Under the pieces are notes generated by a model. The model saw only the letters and a list, made by a program, of their open reading frames with translations, did not search any database and was not told the DNA's origin. Source: Beutenbergia cavernae DSM 12333 (GTDB lineage Bacteria; Actinomycetota; Actinomycetes; Actinomycetales; Beutenbergiaceae). Taken from it: a stretch of 64,000 bases of DNA. Made by a program: the position numbers and the translations under genes. Shown here in pieces: positions 1 to 7,944 of this stretch; position 1 is the stretch's first letter, and each line of letters begins with the position of its first letter. The stretch spans positions 3,411,025 through 3,475,024 of the forward strand of contig NC_012669.1 of the NCBI RefSeq assembly GCF_000023105.1. Reading direction: 5' to 3'.

Positions 1-652
1 TCGTCGCCAGGCCGGTGGCGAGCGAGTGTGCCGCGAGGGTGTCCGCGGCGCGGGCGTACAGCAGCACCCGTGGCGCGTCGGACGCGGGTGGGGTGGTGGT
101 GAGCTCGCGCGCGACGGCGAGCACGGCCGCGGCGAGCACGGCCTCGGGCGCACGCCCGGGAGCGTCGGCGCGGTCGCGGCGGGCGAGGATGTCGACCGCG
201 GGTTCGACCAGCTCGGAGAACGCCGCCACCATCCCGTTCGTCCGGGCGGCCCGGAGCAGGACGCGCCGCAACCGCAGCTCGTCCGACTCGATCGCCGCCG
301 CCGCGAGCGAGAGAGGGTCGAGCAGGTCTCCTCCGCTCGGTTGATGCACCAGCGACGACGGCGCGCTCTGCGAGGCGATACGTGCCGCGTCGGCGGGCGC
401 GACGCCGCGCAGCGTCAGCGCGCGCATGGTCTCGAGCCGGGCGACGTCGTCCGGGGTGTACCGCCGGTGGCTGCCCGCCTCCCGGCGGGACGGGCCGAGT
501 CCGTAGCGGCGGTCCCAGGTGCGCAGGGTCGACGCCGCGACGCCGAGCCGAGCCGCGACGGCAGCGACCGTGAGGGGCGCATCCGCCCCGGCAGTGAGGT
601 CTGGCCGCCCGCCTCGCTCGCCCGGGTGCGTCGGTGCCTCCACCGGCTTCAC
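1..652 (-). CDS. MerR-family regulator, C-terminus cut by window edge
   Basis: Reading the minus strand from a GTG at 652 gives an N-terminal MerR-type winged helix (LTVAAVAARLGV, then TLRTWDRRYGLGPSR and SHRRYTPDDV) followed by a helical region with alternating Ala/Leu/Arg. The motif order resembles CarH/LitR-type regulators in which a helical bundle links DNA binding to a cobalamin-like sensor domain. The sensor would lie beyond base 1, so the ligand cannot be judged. The start is ambiguous: in-frame GTG at 712 and ATG at 739 exist, but codons upstream of 652 have poor third-position GC, and a GGAG lies just before 652. It is divergent from the whiB-like gene. Confidence 0.75.
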   Translation of the reverse strand, partial: MKPVEAPTHPGERGGRPDLTAGADAPLTVAAVAARLGVAASTLRTWDRRYGLGPSRREAGSHRRYTPDDVARLETMRALTLRGVAPADAARIASQSAPSSLVHQPSGGDLLDPLSLAAAAIESDELRLRRVLLRAARTNGMVAAFSELVEPAVDILARRDRADAPGRAPEAVLAAAVLAVARELTTTPPASDAPRVLLYARAADTLAAHSLATGLAT

Positions 653-767
653 ACCGTCTCCGTCCGTGGTGGGCCTGACCGGTTGATTCTGCCCTGTGGG
701 CCGAGCGGTCACCACTCCACGTGCATCACTGCTGAACATCCCGATGCAGAAGTCCTGAACAAGGGGG

Positions 768-796
768 TTGAACAACTTGTGACGCGTTTGTAGGGT
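768..796 (+). promoter_or_regulatory. Sigma-70-like promoter of the WhiB-type gene
   Basis: TTGAAC (768-773), a 17-base spacer and TAGGGT (791-796) form a good -35/-10 pair about 40 bases before the ATG at 836. The -35 lies in a small dyad (GTTG-AA-CAAC) that could be an operator, for example for the divergent MerR-type regulator; that link is inferred. Confidence 0.55.
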
Positions 797-835
797 GATC
801 GAACGGATTGGGGCGACCGAAGGAGCTGATCGACC

Positions 836-1135
836 ATGGCGGAGCTGTCGCGACTGCCCGGGCCAGTGATGGACCTGTGGGAGTGGCAGTACCAGGGCTC
901 GTGCCGCGAGGCCGAGCCCTCGTTGTTCTTCCACCCCGAGGGCGAGCGAGGCTCTGCACGTCGCCGACGGGACGCCGCCGCCAAGGCGATCTGCGCCGCG
1001 TGCCCGGTGCTGCAGCAGTGCCGGGAGCACGCGTTGCGGGTCCGCGAGCCGTACGGGGTCTGGGGCGGCATGAGCGAGGACGAGCGCGTGACGTTCCTCG
1101 CCGGCATCGCCGGGGAGATGCCCGCCGCGAGCTGA
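836..1135 (+). CDS. WhiB-family iron-sulfur regulator, WhiD/WhiB3-like
   Basis: This 99-residue protein has the four cysteines of the Wbl family (C23, C53, C56, C62; spacing CAACPVLQQC), expected to bind a [4Fe-4S] cluster, and the GVWGG turn at about residues 74-78 that contacts sigma factor region 4. The N-terminus (LSRLPGP..WEWQ) and FFHPEGERG segment match the WhiD/WhiB3 subgroup, not WhiB1 or WhiB2. Such proteins act in redox response or sporulation/division control in Actinobacteria. The start has AAGGAG about 10 bases upstream. It converges on groES across a shared hairpin. Confidence 0.93.
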   Translation: MAELSRLPGPVMDLWEWQYQGSCREAEPSLFFHPEGERGSARRRRDAAAKAICAACPVLQQCREHALRVREPYGVWGGMSEDERVTFLAGIAGEMPAAS

Positions 1136-1207
1136 CGAGCCACCCGGCGCGGGCCGAGCACCGCCGTCGACCGAGCAGAGCCGCCGGTCGCGCACCCTCG
1201 GGAACGA

Positions 1208-1243
1208 CGAAGCCCCGGTCCTCCGTGGAGGGCCGGGGCTTCG
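1208..1243. terminator. Bidirectional hairpin terminator between whiB-like gene and groES
   Basis: CGAAGCCCCGG at 1208 pairs with CCGGGGCTTCG ending at 1243; the stem extends inward with one mismatch around a short GTGG loop. It lies between two convergent genes and can serve both. There is no T-tract, as is common in high-GC actinobacteria. Confidence 0.8.
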
Positions 1244-1273
1244 TGCGTGAGACTGCGCCTCAGTGCGTGCGCG

Positions 1274-1570
1274 TCACTTCTGGACGACGGCGAGGACGTC
1301 GCGCGCCGACAGGATGAGGTACTCCTGACCGGCGTACTTCACCTCGGTGCCGCCGTACTTGCTGTAGATGACGACGTCGCCGACCGCGACGTCGACCGGG
1401 ACCCGGTTGCCGTTGTCGTCGACACGGCCGGGGCCGATCGCCAGGACCTCGCCCTCCTGGGGCTTCTCCTTGGCGGTGTCAGGGATGACCAGGCCGGATG
1501 CCGTGGTCTGCTCGGCCTCGAGCGTCTTGACGACGATCCGGTCCTCGAGCGGCTTGATGGAGACCGACAC
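1274..1570 (-). CDS. groES: Co-chaperonin GroES (Cpn10)
   Basis: This 98-residue protein has the full GroES pattern: [13 protein letters not shown] at the start, the mobile loop [17 protein letters not shown], then [10 protein letters not shown] and the [20 protein letters not shown] core. It caps GroEL during folding. The GTG at 1570 is preceded by AGGGGAGGT at good spacing; an upstream in-frame extension to 1618 is unlikely. No groEL follows; the gene runs into the hairpin terminator, so groEL must be elsewhere. The upstream CIRCE element predicts HrcA-controlled heat-shock expression. Confidence 0.97.
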   Translation of the reverse strand: MSVSIKPLEDRIVVKTLEAEQTTASGLVIPDTAKEKPQEGEVLAIGPGRVDDNGNRVPVDVAVGDVVIYSKYGGTEVKYAGQEYLILSARDVLAVVQK

Positions 1571-1708
1571 TGCGGACCTCCCCTTCGCATGAGTCAGAGG
1601 TGGACTAGGTGGGGCCACATCGCATCCACACCACCACCCGCCGTCGCGGGGGTCGGGCGGTCCGCGGATCCGTTGCGACCGGTGCCGGGCGAGCCCGGCT
1701 CCGCGACA

Positions 1709-1738
1709 AATCTAGGCATCCGATTAGCACTCGGTCAA
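1709..1738 (-). promoter_or_regulatory. groES promoter
   Basis: On the minus strand TTGACC (1738-1733) and TAGATT (1714-1709) are separated by 18 bases. The -35 lies inside the CIRCE element, so repressor binding would block RNA polymerase. A leader of roughly 130 bases separates it from the GTG at 1570. Confidence 0.6.
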
Positions 1739-1750
1739 GGCGAGTGCCAA
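1724..1750 (-). promoter_or_regulatory. CIRCE operator (HrcA site)
   Basis: On the plus strand TTAGCACTC (1724-1732), a 9-base spacer and GAGTGCCAA (1742-1750) match the CIRCE consensus TTAGCACTC-N9-GAGTGCTAA with one mismatch. HrcA binding to CIRCE represses chaperonin genes until heat shock. Confidence 0.93.
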
Positions 1751-1761
1751 CGAGCTCGTCG

Positions 1762-2688
1762 TCAGCCGCCGGCGAGCTGGACCCAACCGCACGGCCACAG
1801 CCGCTGCTGGTCGGAACCCGGGACGCCGTCGACCGCGTAGCCCACCTGGTTCCAGCCGTCCCGCTCGATCGCCGCGCCTCCGGACGGTTCCGCGCCGAGC
1901 ACCACCAGGCCCGTGAGCTCGCCGGCCTCCGCGGCGAGCGCACCGCCGGGCACGGCGGCCACGCCGTCCGGCGCCTGCTCCCCCGCCGCGGCGTCGCGCA
2001 TGATCTCCGACGCCGGGAACCCGCACACGCCACCCCACCCACCGGGGCCGTCGATCCGCACGGGGACACCCTCGGCGATGCCCACGACCCGCGAGCGGTC
2101 GAGAGAGCCGGGATCCTCACAGTTCAGGACGTTCCAGCTCTCGGTGAGGGACTCGGCGATCGAGAACCCGCCGTTGGCGGGCGCGACCGAGCTCACGGCG
2201 TCGTGGCACATGCCTGCCTGGGCGACGACGTCCACGAGCTGGACCGCCTGCTCAGCCTCGGCGTCCCACTCCCACGCGTACCACTGGGTCGCCGTCTCGT
2301 TGCCCATCATGATGAAGAGGGAGGCGAGGGCGTCCTCGTCGCCGTCGCCGTCCGCGTCCGCGTAGACGACCTCGCGCGCCTCGTAGCTCCAGCCCTCGAC
2401 CGTGCCGGCGCCGTCGGCGAGCGCGACCTCCGCGGGAGGGTTCAGCGGCCAGGCGAGCGGCGACTGATCGAGCGACCACGTCGTGTTCGCCAGGTCCGCG
2501 TCGCGGATCGCGCCGGGGTCGGCCGTGGGCTCCGGGCTGGGCGTGGGAGTGGGCGAGGACGACGACGGCGGCTCGGTGGCCTCCGGATCGTCGCCTCCGG
2601 AGCATGCGGCGAGCGAGCCGAGCAGCGTCGCGGCGGCGACGAGCGCCGTCGTCCGGGCGCGGAGACGAGTGGACGGTCGTCGTCCCAT
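1762..2688 (-). CDS. Predicted secreted lipoprotein of unknown function
   Basis: This 308-residue product begins with Arg-rich residues and a hydrophobic stretch ending in the lipobox LAAC (about residues 27-30), followed by a Ser/Pro/Thr/Glu linker, so it should be anchored outside the membrane. The mature part contains an acidic DADGDGDED segment, reminiscent of Ca-binding or FG-GAP-like strands, and several widely spaced cysteines that could form disulfides. I recognise no enzyme motif. A GGGGGA lies before the ATG. It is divergent from the methyltransferase; a 12-base palindrome (CCGACCGGTCGG, 2714-2725) sits between them. Confidence 0.85.
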   Translation of the reverse strand: MGRRPSTRLRARTTALVAAATLLGSLAACSGGDDPEATEPPSSSSPTPTPSPEPTADPGAIRDADLANTTWSLDQSPLAWPLNPPAEVALADGAGTVEGWSYEAREVVYADADGDGDEDALASLFIMMGNETATQWYAWEWDAEAEQAVQLVDVVAQAGMCHDAVSSVAPANGGFSIAESLTESWNVLNCEDPGSLDRSRVVGIAEGVPVRIDGPGGWGGVCGFPASEIMRDAAAGEQAPDGVAAVPGGALAAEAGELTGLVVLGAEPSGGAAIERDGWNQVGYAVDGVPGSDQQRLWPCGWVQLAGG

Positions 2689-2802
2689 GCGGGAGTCCCC
2701 CTGGCGTGTCGTCCCGACCGGTCGGTGCCGGCCTCGTCCCACACAGCCTGCCACGAACGGCCTGCCGATCCGGGACGGCCGTCGGCCTGGCAGGATCGAG
2801 GC

Positions 2803-4005
2803 GTGGATCCGGAGTCGTTCGCCCAGCTGCTCACCCCGCCGGGGTGGGCGCTGCTCGACGGCCTCCCCCCGTACGACGAGGGGACGGCCATGCACCTCGG
2901 TGAGGCCCTCCGCGCGCAAGGGCTCGACCCCGGGCTCGTCGCCGCGGCGCTCACGCAGTCGCGGCTGCGCGCCAGGGCGACGAGCAAGTTCGGGGAGTTC
3001 GCGTCGTCGATGCTCTTCACGCCGGACGGCCTCGAGCAGGCGACGCGGCTGTCCGTGGCGGTGCGGCACGCGCGGCGGTACCTCGACGCCGGACTGTCGT
3101 ACGTCGCCGACCTGGGCTGCGGGATCGGGGGCGACGCGATGGCACTCGCCGGGCTCGAGCTCCGCGTGCTCGCCGTCGAGGCCGACGAGATGACGGCGGC
3201 GATCGCCACGGTGAACCTGCGGCAGCTCCCGGAGGCCGAGGTGCGTCACGGCGACGCGTTCGAGGCGGACCTCTCGGGCGTCGACGGCATCTGGGCCGAC
3301 CCCGCCCGGCGCACCTCCGCCGGCGCGCGGCTGCGGGATCTCCGCTCCTACTCGCCGTCGGTCGAACGCCTGCTCGCCCTGCGCGAGAGCGTGCCGGCGC
3401 TCGGCCTCAAGCTCGGCCCCGCGATCGCTCACGGCGACGTCCCGGACGACGCCCACGCCCAGTGGGTCAGCGTCGACGGCACCGTGCTGGAGGCCGACCT
3501 GTGGTTCGGTCCGCTCGCCCCTGAGGGGCCCGGGCGCAGCGCGCTCGTGGTGACCGGCGACGACGCGGCCGTCCTCGCCCAGGAGGGGACGCCGTCGTCG
3601 CCGGTCGTCACGGCGCCGAGCGGGCCGGTCGCCGAGTACCTCTACGAGCCGGACGGCGCCGTGATCCGTGCGGGCCTCGTCGCCGACCTCGCGCGCGACC
3701 TGGACGGGCACCTCCTCGACCCGCGGATCGCCTACGTGACGACGTCGCTGGCCCACCCGACGCCGTTCGCGCACGGCTTCCGGGTGCTCGACGAGTTCGC
3801 GTTCTCGCTCAAGCGGCTGCGGGCCTACCTGCGGGAGCGCGACGTCGGCACGCTGGAGATCAAGAAGCGTGGCACGGCCGTCGTCCCCGAACAGCTGCGC
3901 TCCCAGCTGCAGCTGCGCGGACGCGCCTCCGCGACGGTGGCTCTCACGCGGATCGGCGGCGCGCCGCGTGTCCTCGTGCTCGAACGACTCGGCCGGGACG
4001 GCTGA
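2803..4005 (+). CDS. Class I SAM-dependent methyltransferase with THUMP-like C-terminus
   Basis: The 400-residue protein has the SAM-binding motif VADLGCGIGGDAMALA (about residues 101-116), an acidic strand LAVEAD, and DPARR at the position of the catalytic or substrate-contacting motif. The C-terminal part (ISLKRLRAY-like helices, then LEIKKRGTAVVPEQLR) resembles the THUMP-like domain found in this actinobacterial family, suggesting an RNA substrate, but the target is not established. The GTG start follows CAGGAT by six bases, consistent with a leaderless transcript. It overlaps the next gene by one base (TGATG), indicating a two-gene operon. Confidence 0.85.
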   Translation: MDPESFAQLLTPPGWALLDGLPPYDEGTAMHLGEALRAQGLDPGLVAAALTQSRLRARATSKFGEFASSMLFTPDGLEQATRLSVAVRHARRYLDAGLSYVADLGCGIGGDAMALAGLELRVLAVEADEMTAAIATVNLRQLPEAEVRHGDAFEADLSGVDGIWADPARRTSAGARLRDLRSYSPSVERLLALRESVPALGLKLGPAIAHGDVPDDAHAQWVSVDGTVLEADLWFGPLAPEGPGRSALVVTGDDAAVLAQEGTPSSPVVTAPSGPVAEYLYEPDGAVIRAGLVADLARDLDGHLLDPRIAYVTTSLAHPTPFAHGFRVLDEFAFSLKRLRAYLRERDVGTLEIKKRGTAVVPEQLRSQLQLRGRASATVALTRIGGAPRVLVLERLGRDG

Positions 4006-5171
4006 TGGCCGCCCGCCGCGAGCTGGAGTTCGCGCACTCGGAGCGCTCGAGCGTCGGGATCGAGTGGGAGCTCGCGCTCGTCGACGCCGACTCGGGCGAC
4101 CTGCGGCAGGTCGCCCAGACCGTGCTCGACGCCGTCCGGCCCGACGGCGCGGAGGAGCACCCGCTGATCAAGCAAGAGCTGCTGCTCAACACCGTCGAGG
4201 TGGTGTCCGGCGTCCAGCGCACGGTGGCGGACGCGGGCCGCGACCTCGAGCGCGCGATCGACGCGATCCGCGAGGTCACCGACCCCCTCCGTGTCGAGCT
4301 CATGTGCGCCGGCAGCCACCCGTTCGCCCGGTGGACCCAGCAGAAGGTCACGAACAAGGAGCGGTACGCGACGCTCATCGACCGGACGCAGTGGTGGGGC
4401 CGCCAGATGCTCATCTACGGCGTCCACACGCACGTCGGCATCGAGGACCGCTCCAAGGTGCTGCCGATCGCCCGCGCGATGCTCACGGTGGCGCCGCACC
4501 TGCAGTCCCTGTCGGCGTCGTCGCCGTTCTGGGGCGGGAAGGACACCGGGTACGCGTCGAACCGGGCACTGATGTTCCAGCAGCTGCCGACGGCGGGCCT
4601 GCCGTTCGCGTTCACCGAGTGGGCCGAGCTCGAGCAGTACGTGGGCGACATGCTGCACACGGGCGTGATCGACGACGTCACCGAGATCCGGTGGGACATC
4701 CGGCCGTCGCCGCGGCTCGGCACGCTCGAGGTGCGGGTGTGCGACGGGACCCCGACCCTCGGCGAGCTGCTGGCCCTGTCGGCGTTCACGCACTGCCTCG
4801 TGGAGCACTTCTCCTCGATGCTCGACGCCGGGGAGCAGCTCCCCGCGATGCCTCCGTGGTTCGTGCAGGAGAACAAGTGGCGCTCCGCGCGCTACGGCAT
4901 GGACGCGATCCTCATCCTCGACGCCGACGGCGACGAGCGGCTCGTGACCGACTCCGTGCACGACTGGCTCCAGGTGCTGGAACCCGTCGCGGAGCGCCTG
5001 GGGTGCTCCGCCGAGCTCGACGACGTCCGCGCCATCCTCCGCGACGGCGCCTCCTACCAGCGCCAGCGGGCCGCGGCGGAGCGGGCTGGCGGCGAGCTGG
5101 ACGCCGTCGTCGACCTCCTCGTGCGGGAGATGCGGGCCGGGCGGCCGGCGCCCGGCACTCGGACGTCCTGA
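4005..5171 (+). CDS. Carboxylate-amine ligase, GCS2/YbdK family (glutamate-cysteine ligase-like)
   Basis: This 388-residue protein starts with SSVGIEWELALVD, the substrate-pocket strand of the GCS2 family, and continues with GSHPFA, GVHTHVGI and the IRWDIRPSPRLGTLEVRVCD segment that carries family nucleotide/metal-binding residues. Members ligate glutamate and cysteine or act on related carboxylate-amine pairs; actinobacterial EgtA belongs to the same superfamily. Length and motifs are complete. It is translationally coupled to the upstream methyltransferase. No egtBCD genes are nearby, so an ergothioneine role is not supported by context. Confidence 0.88.
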   Translation: MAARRELEFAHSERSSVGIEWELALVDADSGDLRQVAQTVLDAVRPDGAEEHPLIKQELLLNTVEVVSGVQRTVADAGRDLERAIDAIREVTDPLRVELMCAGSHPFARWTQQKVTNKERYATLIDRTQWWGRQMLIYGVHTHVGIEDRSKVLPIARAMLTVAPHLQSLSASSPFWGGKDTGYASNRALMFQQLPTAGLPFAFTEWAELEQYVGDMLHTGVIDDVTEIRWDIRPSPRLGTLEVRVCDGTPTLGELLALSAFTHCLVEHFSSMLDAGEQLPAMPPWFVQENKWRSARYGMDAILILDADGDERLVTDSVHDWLQVLEPVAERLGCSAELDDVRAILRDGASYQRQRAAAERAGGELDAVVDLLVREMRAGRPAPGTRTS

Positions 5172-5221
5172 CGCCGGGGCTTCCACGCCCGCACGCGCGC
5201 CCTCGGCCACGCGGCCAGGCG

Positions 5222-6163
5222 CTACCCGTAGCGCTCGAGGAGCTCCGCCCCGAGGCGGGCGAGCTCCGCGCGCACCTCCTCGGGTTCGACGACGTCGACC
5301 GCCCCACCGAACCCGGCGAGCTCCTGGGCCACCCCGACCGGGAGGTGTGCGGCGACCCGGACACGGACCCGCCCGCCGTCGAGCTCCTCCAGCTGTTCGC
5401 AGTGCCGGCCGAAGCGGTCCCGCAGCACCGGCAGCAACCGCGCGTCGGTGAGGACCGTCGCGGGGACGAGGGAGCGGCGCTCCTCCATCTCGGCCACGAC
5501 GCTCTCCCAGACCCGCTCCAGCTCGAGCTCCGCCGGGCGCTCCGCCGCCTCCTCGCTCAGCGTCACGCCGGCGATCCGGTCGACGCGGAACGTCCGCCGA
5601 CCCTTGTCCGTGCCGGCCACGAGGTACCAGACGTCGTCCTTGTCGACGAGGCCCCAGGGGTCGACCAGCCGCCGGCTGCGCCCGCGCCCGGGGCTGACGT
5701 AGTCCAGCGTGACCTTGCGCCGTCGGACGACGGCGTCCTGGAGCGTGTCGACGAGCGGCGGGCGGGTGCGGCTGCGCTCTCCCCACCCCGCGGTGTCGAC
5801 GACGACGGCGGCCGCGGCCGCTTCGGCGTCGGCCCGGAACGGTGCGGGCAGCGCCCCCACGAGCTTGCGCAGGGCCGACCGCGCACCCGGGTCGCGGGAC
5901 GCCGCCGGGCCCGCGAGCAAGAAGAGCGCCCGCGCCTCGGACGACGTCAGTCCCGTGAGGTCCGTGCGCGCCCCGCCCACGAGCTGCCACCCGCCGCCAC
6001 GACCCGGTTGCGGGTAGACGGGAACTCCCGCTGTCGACAGCGCCTCGAGGTCGCGGCGAGCGGTGGCCACCGACACCTCGAGCTCGTCGGCCAGCTGGGC
6101 GGCCGTGATCCGCCCCCGGGTCTGCATGAGCAGGAGGGCGGCGACGAGACGGTCGGCGCGCAT
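5222..6163 (-). CDS. WYL-domain transcriptional regulator with DeoR-type HTH
   Basis: The 313-residue protein has an N-terminal helix-turn-helix (ITAAQLADELEVSVATARRDLEAL, with AGVPVYPQPGRGGGW wing) and a central WYL-type domain (VTLDYVSPGRG...RLVDPWGLVDKDDVWYLVAGTDKGRRTFRVDRI). WYL domains sense small ligands or nucleic acid. The ATG at 6163 has GAGGA upstream and removes a 21-residue extension that would otherwise run through the palindrome at 6186-6204. It is divergent from the VOC protein gene, a typical arrangement for a regulator and its target. Confidence 0.92.
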   Translation of the reverse strand: MRADRLVAALLLMQTRGRITAAQLADELEVSVATARRDLEALSTAGVPVYPQPGRGGGWQLVGGARTDLTGLTSSEARALFLLAGPAASRDPGARSALRKLVGALPAPFRADAEAAAAAVVVDTAGWGERSRTRPPLVDTLQDAVVRRRKVTLDYVSPGRGRSRRLVDPWGLVDKDDVWYLVAGTDKGRRTFRVDRIAGVTLSEEAAERPAELELERVWESVVAEMEERRSLVPATVLTDARLLPVLRDRFGRHCEQLEELDGGRVRVRVAAHLPVGVAQELAGFGGAVDVVEPEEVRAELARLGAELLERYG

Positions 6164-6185
6164 GCCGACGATCCTCGCAGGAAAC

Positions 6186-6204
6186 GTGCTCACTTGGTGA
6201 GCAC
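6186..6204. promoter_or_regulatory. Perfect palindromic operator between WYL regulator and VOC gene
   Basis: GTGCTCAC-TTG-GTGAGCAC is a perfect 8+3+8 inverted repeat, 22 bases before the regulator start and about 74 bases before the VOC gene. Position and symmetry make it the likely binding site of the adjacent WYL regulator, controlling itself and the divergent gene (inference). Confidence 0.6.
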
Positions 6205-6277
6205 TTATCGGGCGCAGGATGGACATGTTCAGCAGCGGCCCGCCGAGTCACGCGGCCGCCCGACCCGAGGAGAACCG

Positions 6278-6715
6278 ATGTTCCGAGGATTCGCCACCAT
6301 GAGCTTCTACGCCGACGACCTCGCCGCCGCGCGCGACTGGTACGCCGAGCTGTTCGGCGTCGAGGCGTACTACGCGTTCCCGCCGGCCCCCCAGGCGCCG
6401 GCGTACGTCGAGTTCCGCATCGGCGACGACGCCGACGAGCTCGGGATCATCGACCGCCGGTACGCCCCCGCCGCCGCGCCCCGCGAACCCGGCGGCGCCG
6501 TCATGCACTGGCACGTCGACGATCTCGAGGGCACGCATCGCCGGCTGCTCGCGATGGGCGCGACGGAGTACCAGCCGATCACGGAGCAGGGCGGCGGCAG
6601 CGGGTTCGTGACGGCGGCGGTCGTCGATCCGTTCGGGAACGTGCTCGGCATCATGCACAACCCGCACTACCTCGAGATGCTCGAGGCGCGGGGCACGGTG
6701 GACGGCGTCAGCTGA
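6278..6715 (+). CDS. VOC/glyoxalase-superfamily protein
   Basis: This 145-residue protein has the paired beta-alpha-beta-beta-beta pattern of vicinal oxygen chelate proteins: FATMSFYADDLAAARDWYAELFGV, AYVEFRIGDDADELGIID, then MHWHVDDLEGTHRRLLAMGA and AAVVDPFGNVLGIMHNP. His and Glu positions could hold a metal, but the substrate is unknown (glyoxalase, dioxygenase or antibiotic-binding roles all occur). GAGGAGA lies four bases before the ATG. Its 3' end overlaps the convergent GNAT gene by eight bases. Likely regulated by the divergent WYL protein. Confidence 0.88.
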   Translation: MFRGFATMSFYADDLAAARDWYAELFGVEAYYAFPPAPQAPAYVEFRIGDDADELGIIDRRYAPAAAPREPGGAVMHWHVDDLEGTHRRLLAMGATEYQPITEQGGGSGFVTAAVVDPFGNVLGIMHNPHYLEMLEARGTVDGVS

Positions 6716-7388
6716 TCCCGAGGAAGTCCCGGACCGCCTCGACGCCGTGCAGCCGCACGTCGTCGAGGCGCACGCCGGCACCCGACTCCCAGTCCGTGCG
6801 GTCCAGCCGGTAGTTCTGGTGCTCCGCGGGGCTGCCCTCGCGGGCGTCGACGACGCGTCCGTTCTCGCGGTACCCGATCTTGCGGCTGACGGCGTTCGAC
6901 GGCGCGTTGTCGGCGAACGCGGCGGTCGTCGCGATCTCGGCGCCGAGTCCGTCGAACGCGAGGTGCAGCACGAGGGCGCGCATGCGGGTGCCGATCCCGC
7001 GGCCGTGGACACGGCGGCCGAGCCACGACCCGGTGCCGACGGTGCGCGTGATCGGGAAGTCGCGGGCGCCGATGTCCTGCAGGCCGACAGGCTCTCCGCC
7101 GACGAGCACCGCGAAGTGGAAGCTCCACTCGTCCGGCGTCATCGCAGGGCGGCGCGACCAGTTGAACGTCAGCACGCTGCGCGCGACCTCGTCCGGCGTC
7201 CCGCGCGTCCACGGGACGTTGAACGGCATCCTCTCGGGTGCGTGCACCCCGCCCTCGCCAGCCAGCCGAGCGAGCGCCACGAGCAGGTCGTCGGAGGCGA
7301 AGCGCAGCTCCAGGTCGCCCGAGACGGCGCGCACGCCAGTCGGCGGCCAGAGGTCGACGAGATCGGCGGGCGGGAGCGGGAAGGTCAT
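6708..7388 (-). CDS. GNAT-family N-acetyltransferase
   Basis: The 226-residue protein carries the acetyl-CoA-binding segment GTGSWLGRRVHGRGIGTRMRA (a variant of the Q/RxxGxG/A motif, here RGIGTR) and the following AFADNAPSNAVSRKIGYRENGR, typical of RimJ/RimL-type acetyltransferases acting on protein N-termini or small amines. The ATG at 7388 was preferred to a TTG 12 codons upstream because homology-like sequence begins at MTFPLPPADL. The actual acceptor is unknown. Confidence 0.88.
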   Translation of the reverse strand: MTFPLPPADLVDLWPPTGVRAVSGDLELRFASDDLLVALARLAGEGGVHAPERMPFNVPWTRGTPDEVARSVLTFNWSRRPAMTPDEWSFHFAVLVGGEPVGLQDIGARDFPITRTVGTGSWLGRRVHGRGIGTRMRALVLHLAFDGLGAEIATTAAFADNAPSNAVSRKIGYRENGRVVDAREGSPAEHQNYRLDRTDWESGAGVRLDDVRLHGVEAVRDFLGIS

Positions 7389-7498
7389 CGCGGGAGCCTC
7401 GCGGGAGGTGGCGAGCGCCGTCAAGCGCGATTCCGGTCGCTCGGATCGCGCCGTCGTCGCCGCCTCGCACCGGCGGGCGTTTCGGCGTGACCCGCTAC

Positions 7499-7527
7499 TT
7501 GTCTATACCGGATAGTAGGTCTAGCAT
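7499..7527 (+). promoter_or_regulatory. PadR-gene promoter with dyad in spacer
   Basis: TTGTCT (7499-7504), a 17-base spacer and TAGCAT (7522-7527) lie six bases before the GTG at 7534, so the transcript is probably leaderless. The spacer holds CTATaCCGGaTAG, an imperfect dyad with outer CTAT/ATAG-like arms and a CCGG core, a plausible autoregulatory PadR site. Confidence 0.55.
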
Positions 7528-7533
7528 GGCACC

Positions 7534-7944
7534 GTGACCAGGCCGTCCCTCGACCCAGGCGGGCAGCACCACGAGCCCCTCCGGGACACGCAGCTCCTCA
7601 AGGGGGTGCTGCCGATGCTCGTGCTGGCGCTGCTCGCCCACTCCGAGTCGTACGGGTACGCGCTCGTGATGCGCCTGCGCGACGCCGGGCTGACCGACAT
7701 CGCGACGGGCACCGTGTACCCGGTGCTCACCCGCCTCGAGCGCGAGGGGAGCCTGAGCGCGCGGCTCGTGCCGTCGTCGAGCGGTCCGGCCCGGAAGTAC
7801 TACGCGCCCACCCCCGCCGGGCTGGCTGCCATGGCAGCGCAGCGCACGCAGTGGGACCGCCTGAGCGGCGTCGTCGACGCGGCCGTCCCACGCCCGGCCG
7901 GCACCGACCCGGCACCGTCGTCCACCCGCACGGAGGAGTCATGA
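7534..7944 (+). CDS. PadR-family transcriptional regulator
   Basis: The 136-residue protein has the PadR winged helix: LLKGVLPMLVLALLAHSESYGYALVMRLRDAGL, then GTVYPVLTRLEREGSLSARL and a YYAPTPAGLAAM wing. PadR proteins repress stress or membrane-protein genes and release DNA on ligand or drug binding. It starts with a GTG right after a promoter (see 7499-7527) and shares an ATGA overlap with the following HAAS-type membrane protein gene, forming the usual PadR/HAAS two-gene unit. Confidence 0.94.
   Translation: MTRPSLDPGGQHHEPLRDTQLLKGVLPMLVLALLAHSESYGYALVMRLRDAGLTDIATGTVYPVLTRLEREGSLSARLVPSSSGPARKYYAPTPAGLAAMAAQRTQWDRLSGVVDAAVPRPAGTDPAPSSTRTEES

Noticed and set aside
2714-2725. CCGACCGGTCGG palindrome as a TetR-type operator
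   Set aside because: Twelve-base GC-only palindromes arise easily in this composition and no cognate regulator is adjacent, so it is only mentioned in the lipoprotein entry.
3825-6251. Long minus-strand frame of 808 codons over the ligase and WYL genes
   Set aside because: Arg/Pro/Gly-rich shadow of GC-rich coding DNA; the same bases encode a complete ligase and a WYL regulator in other frames.
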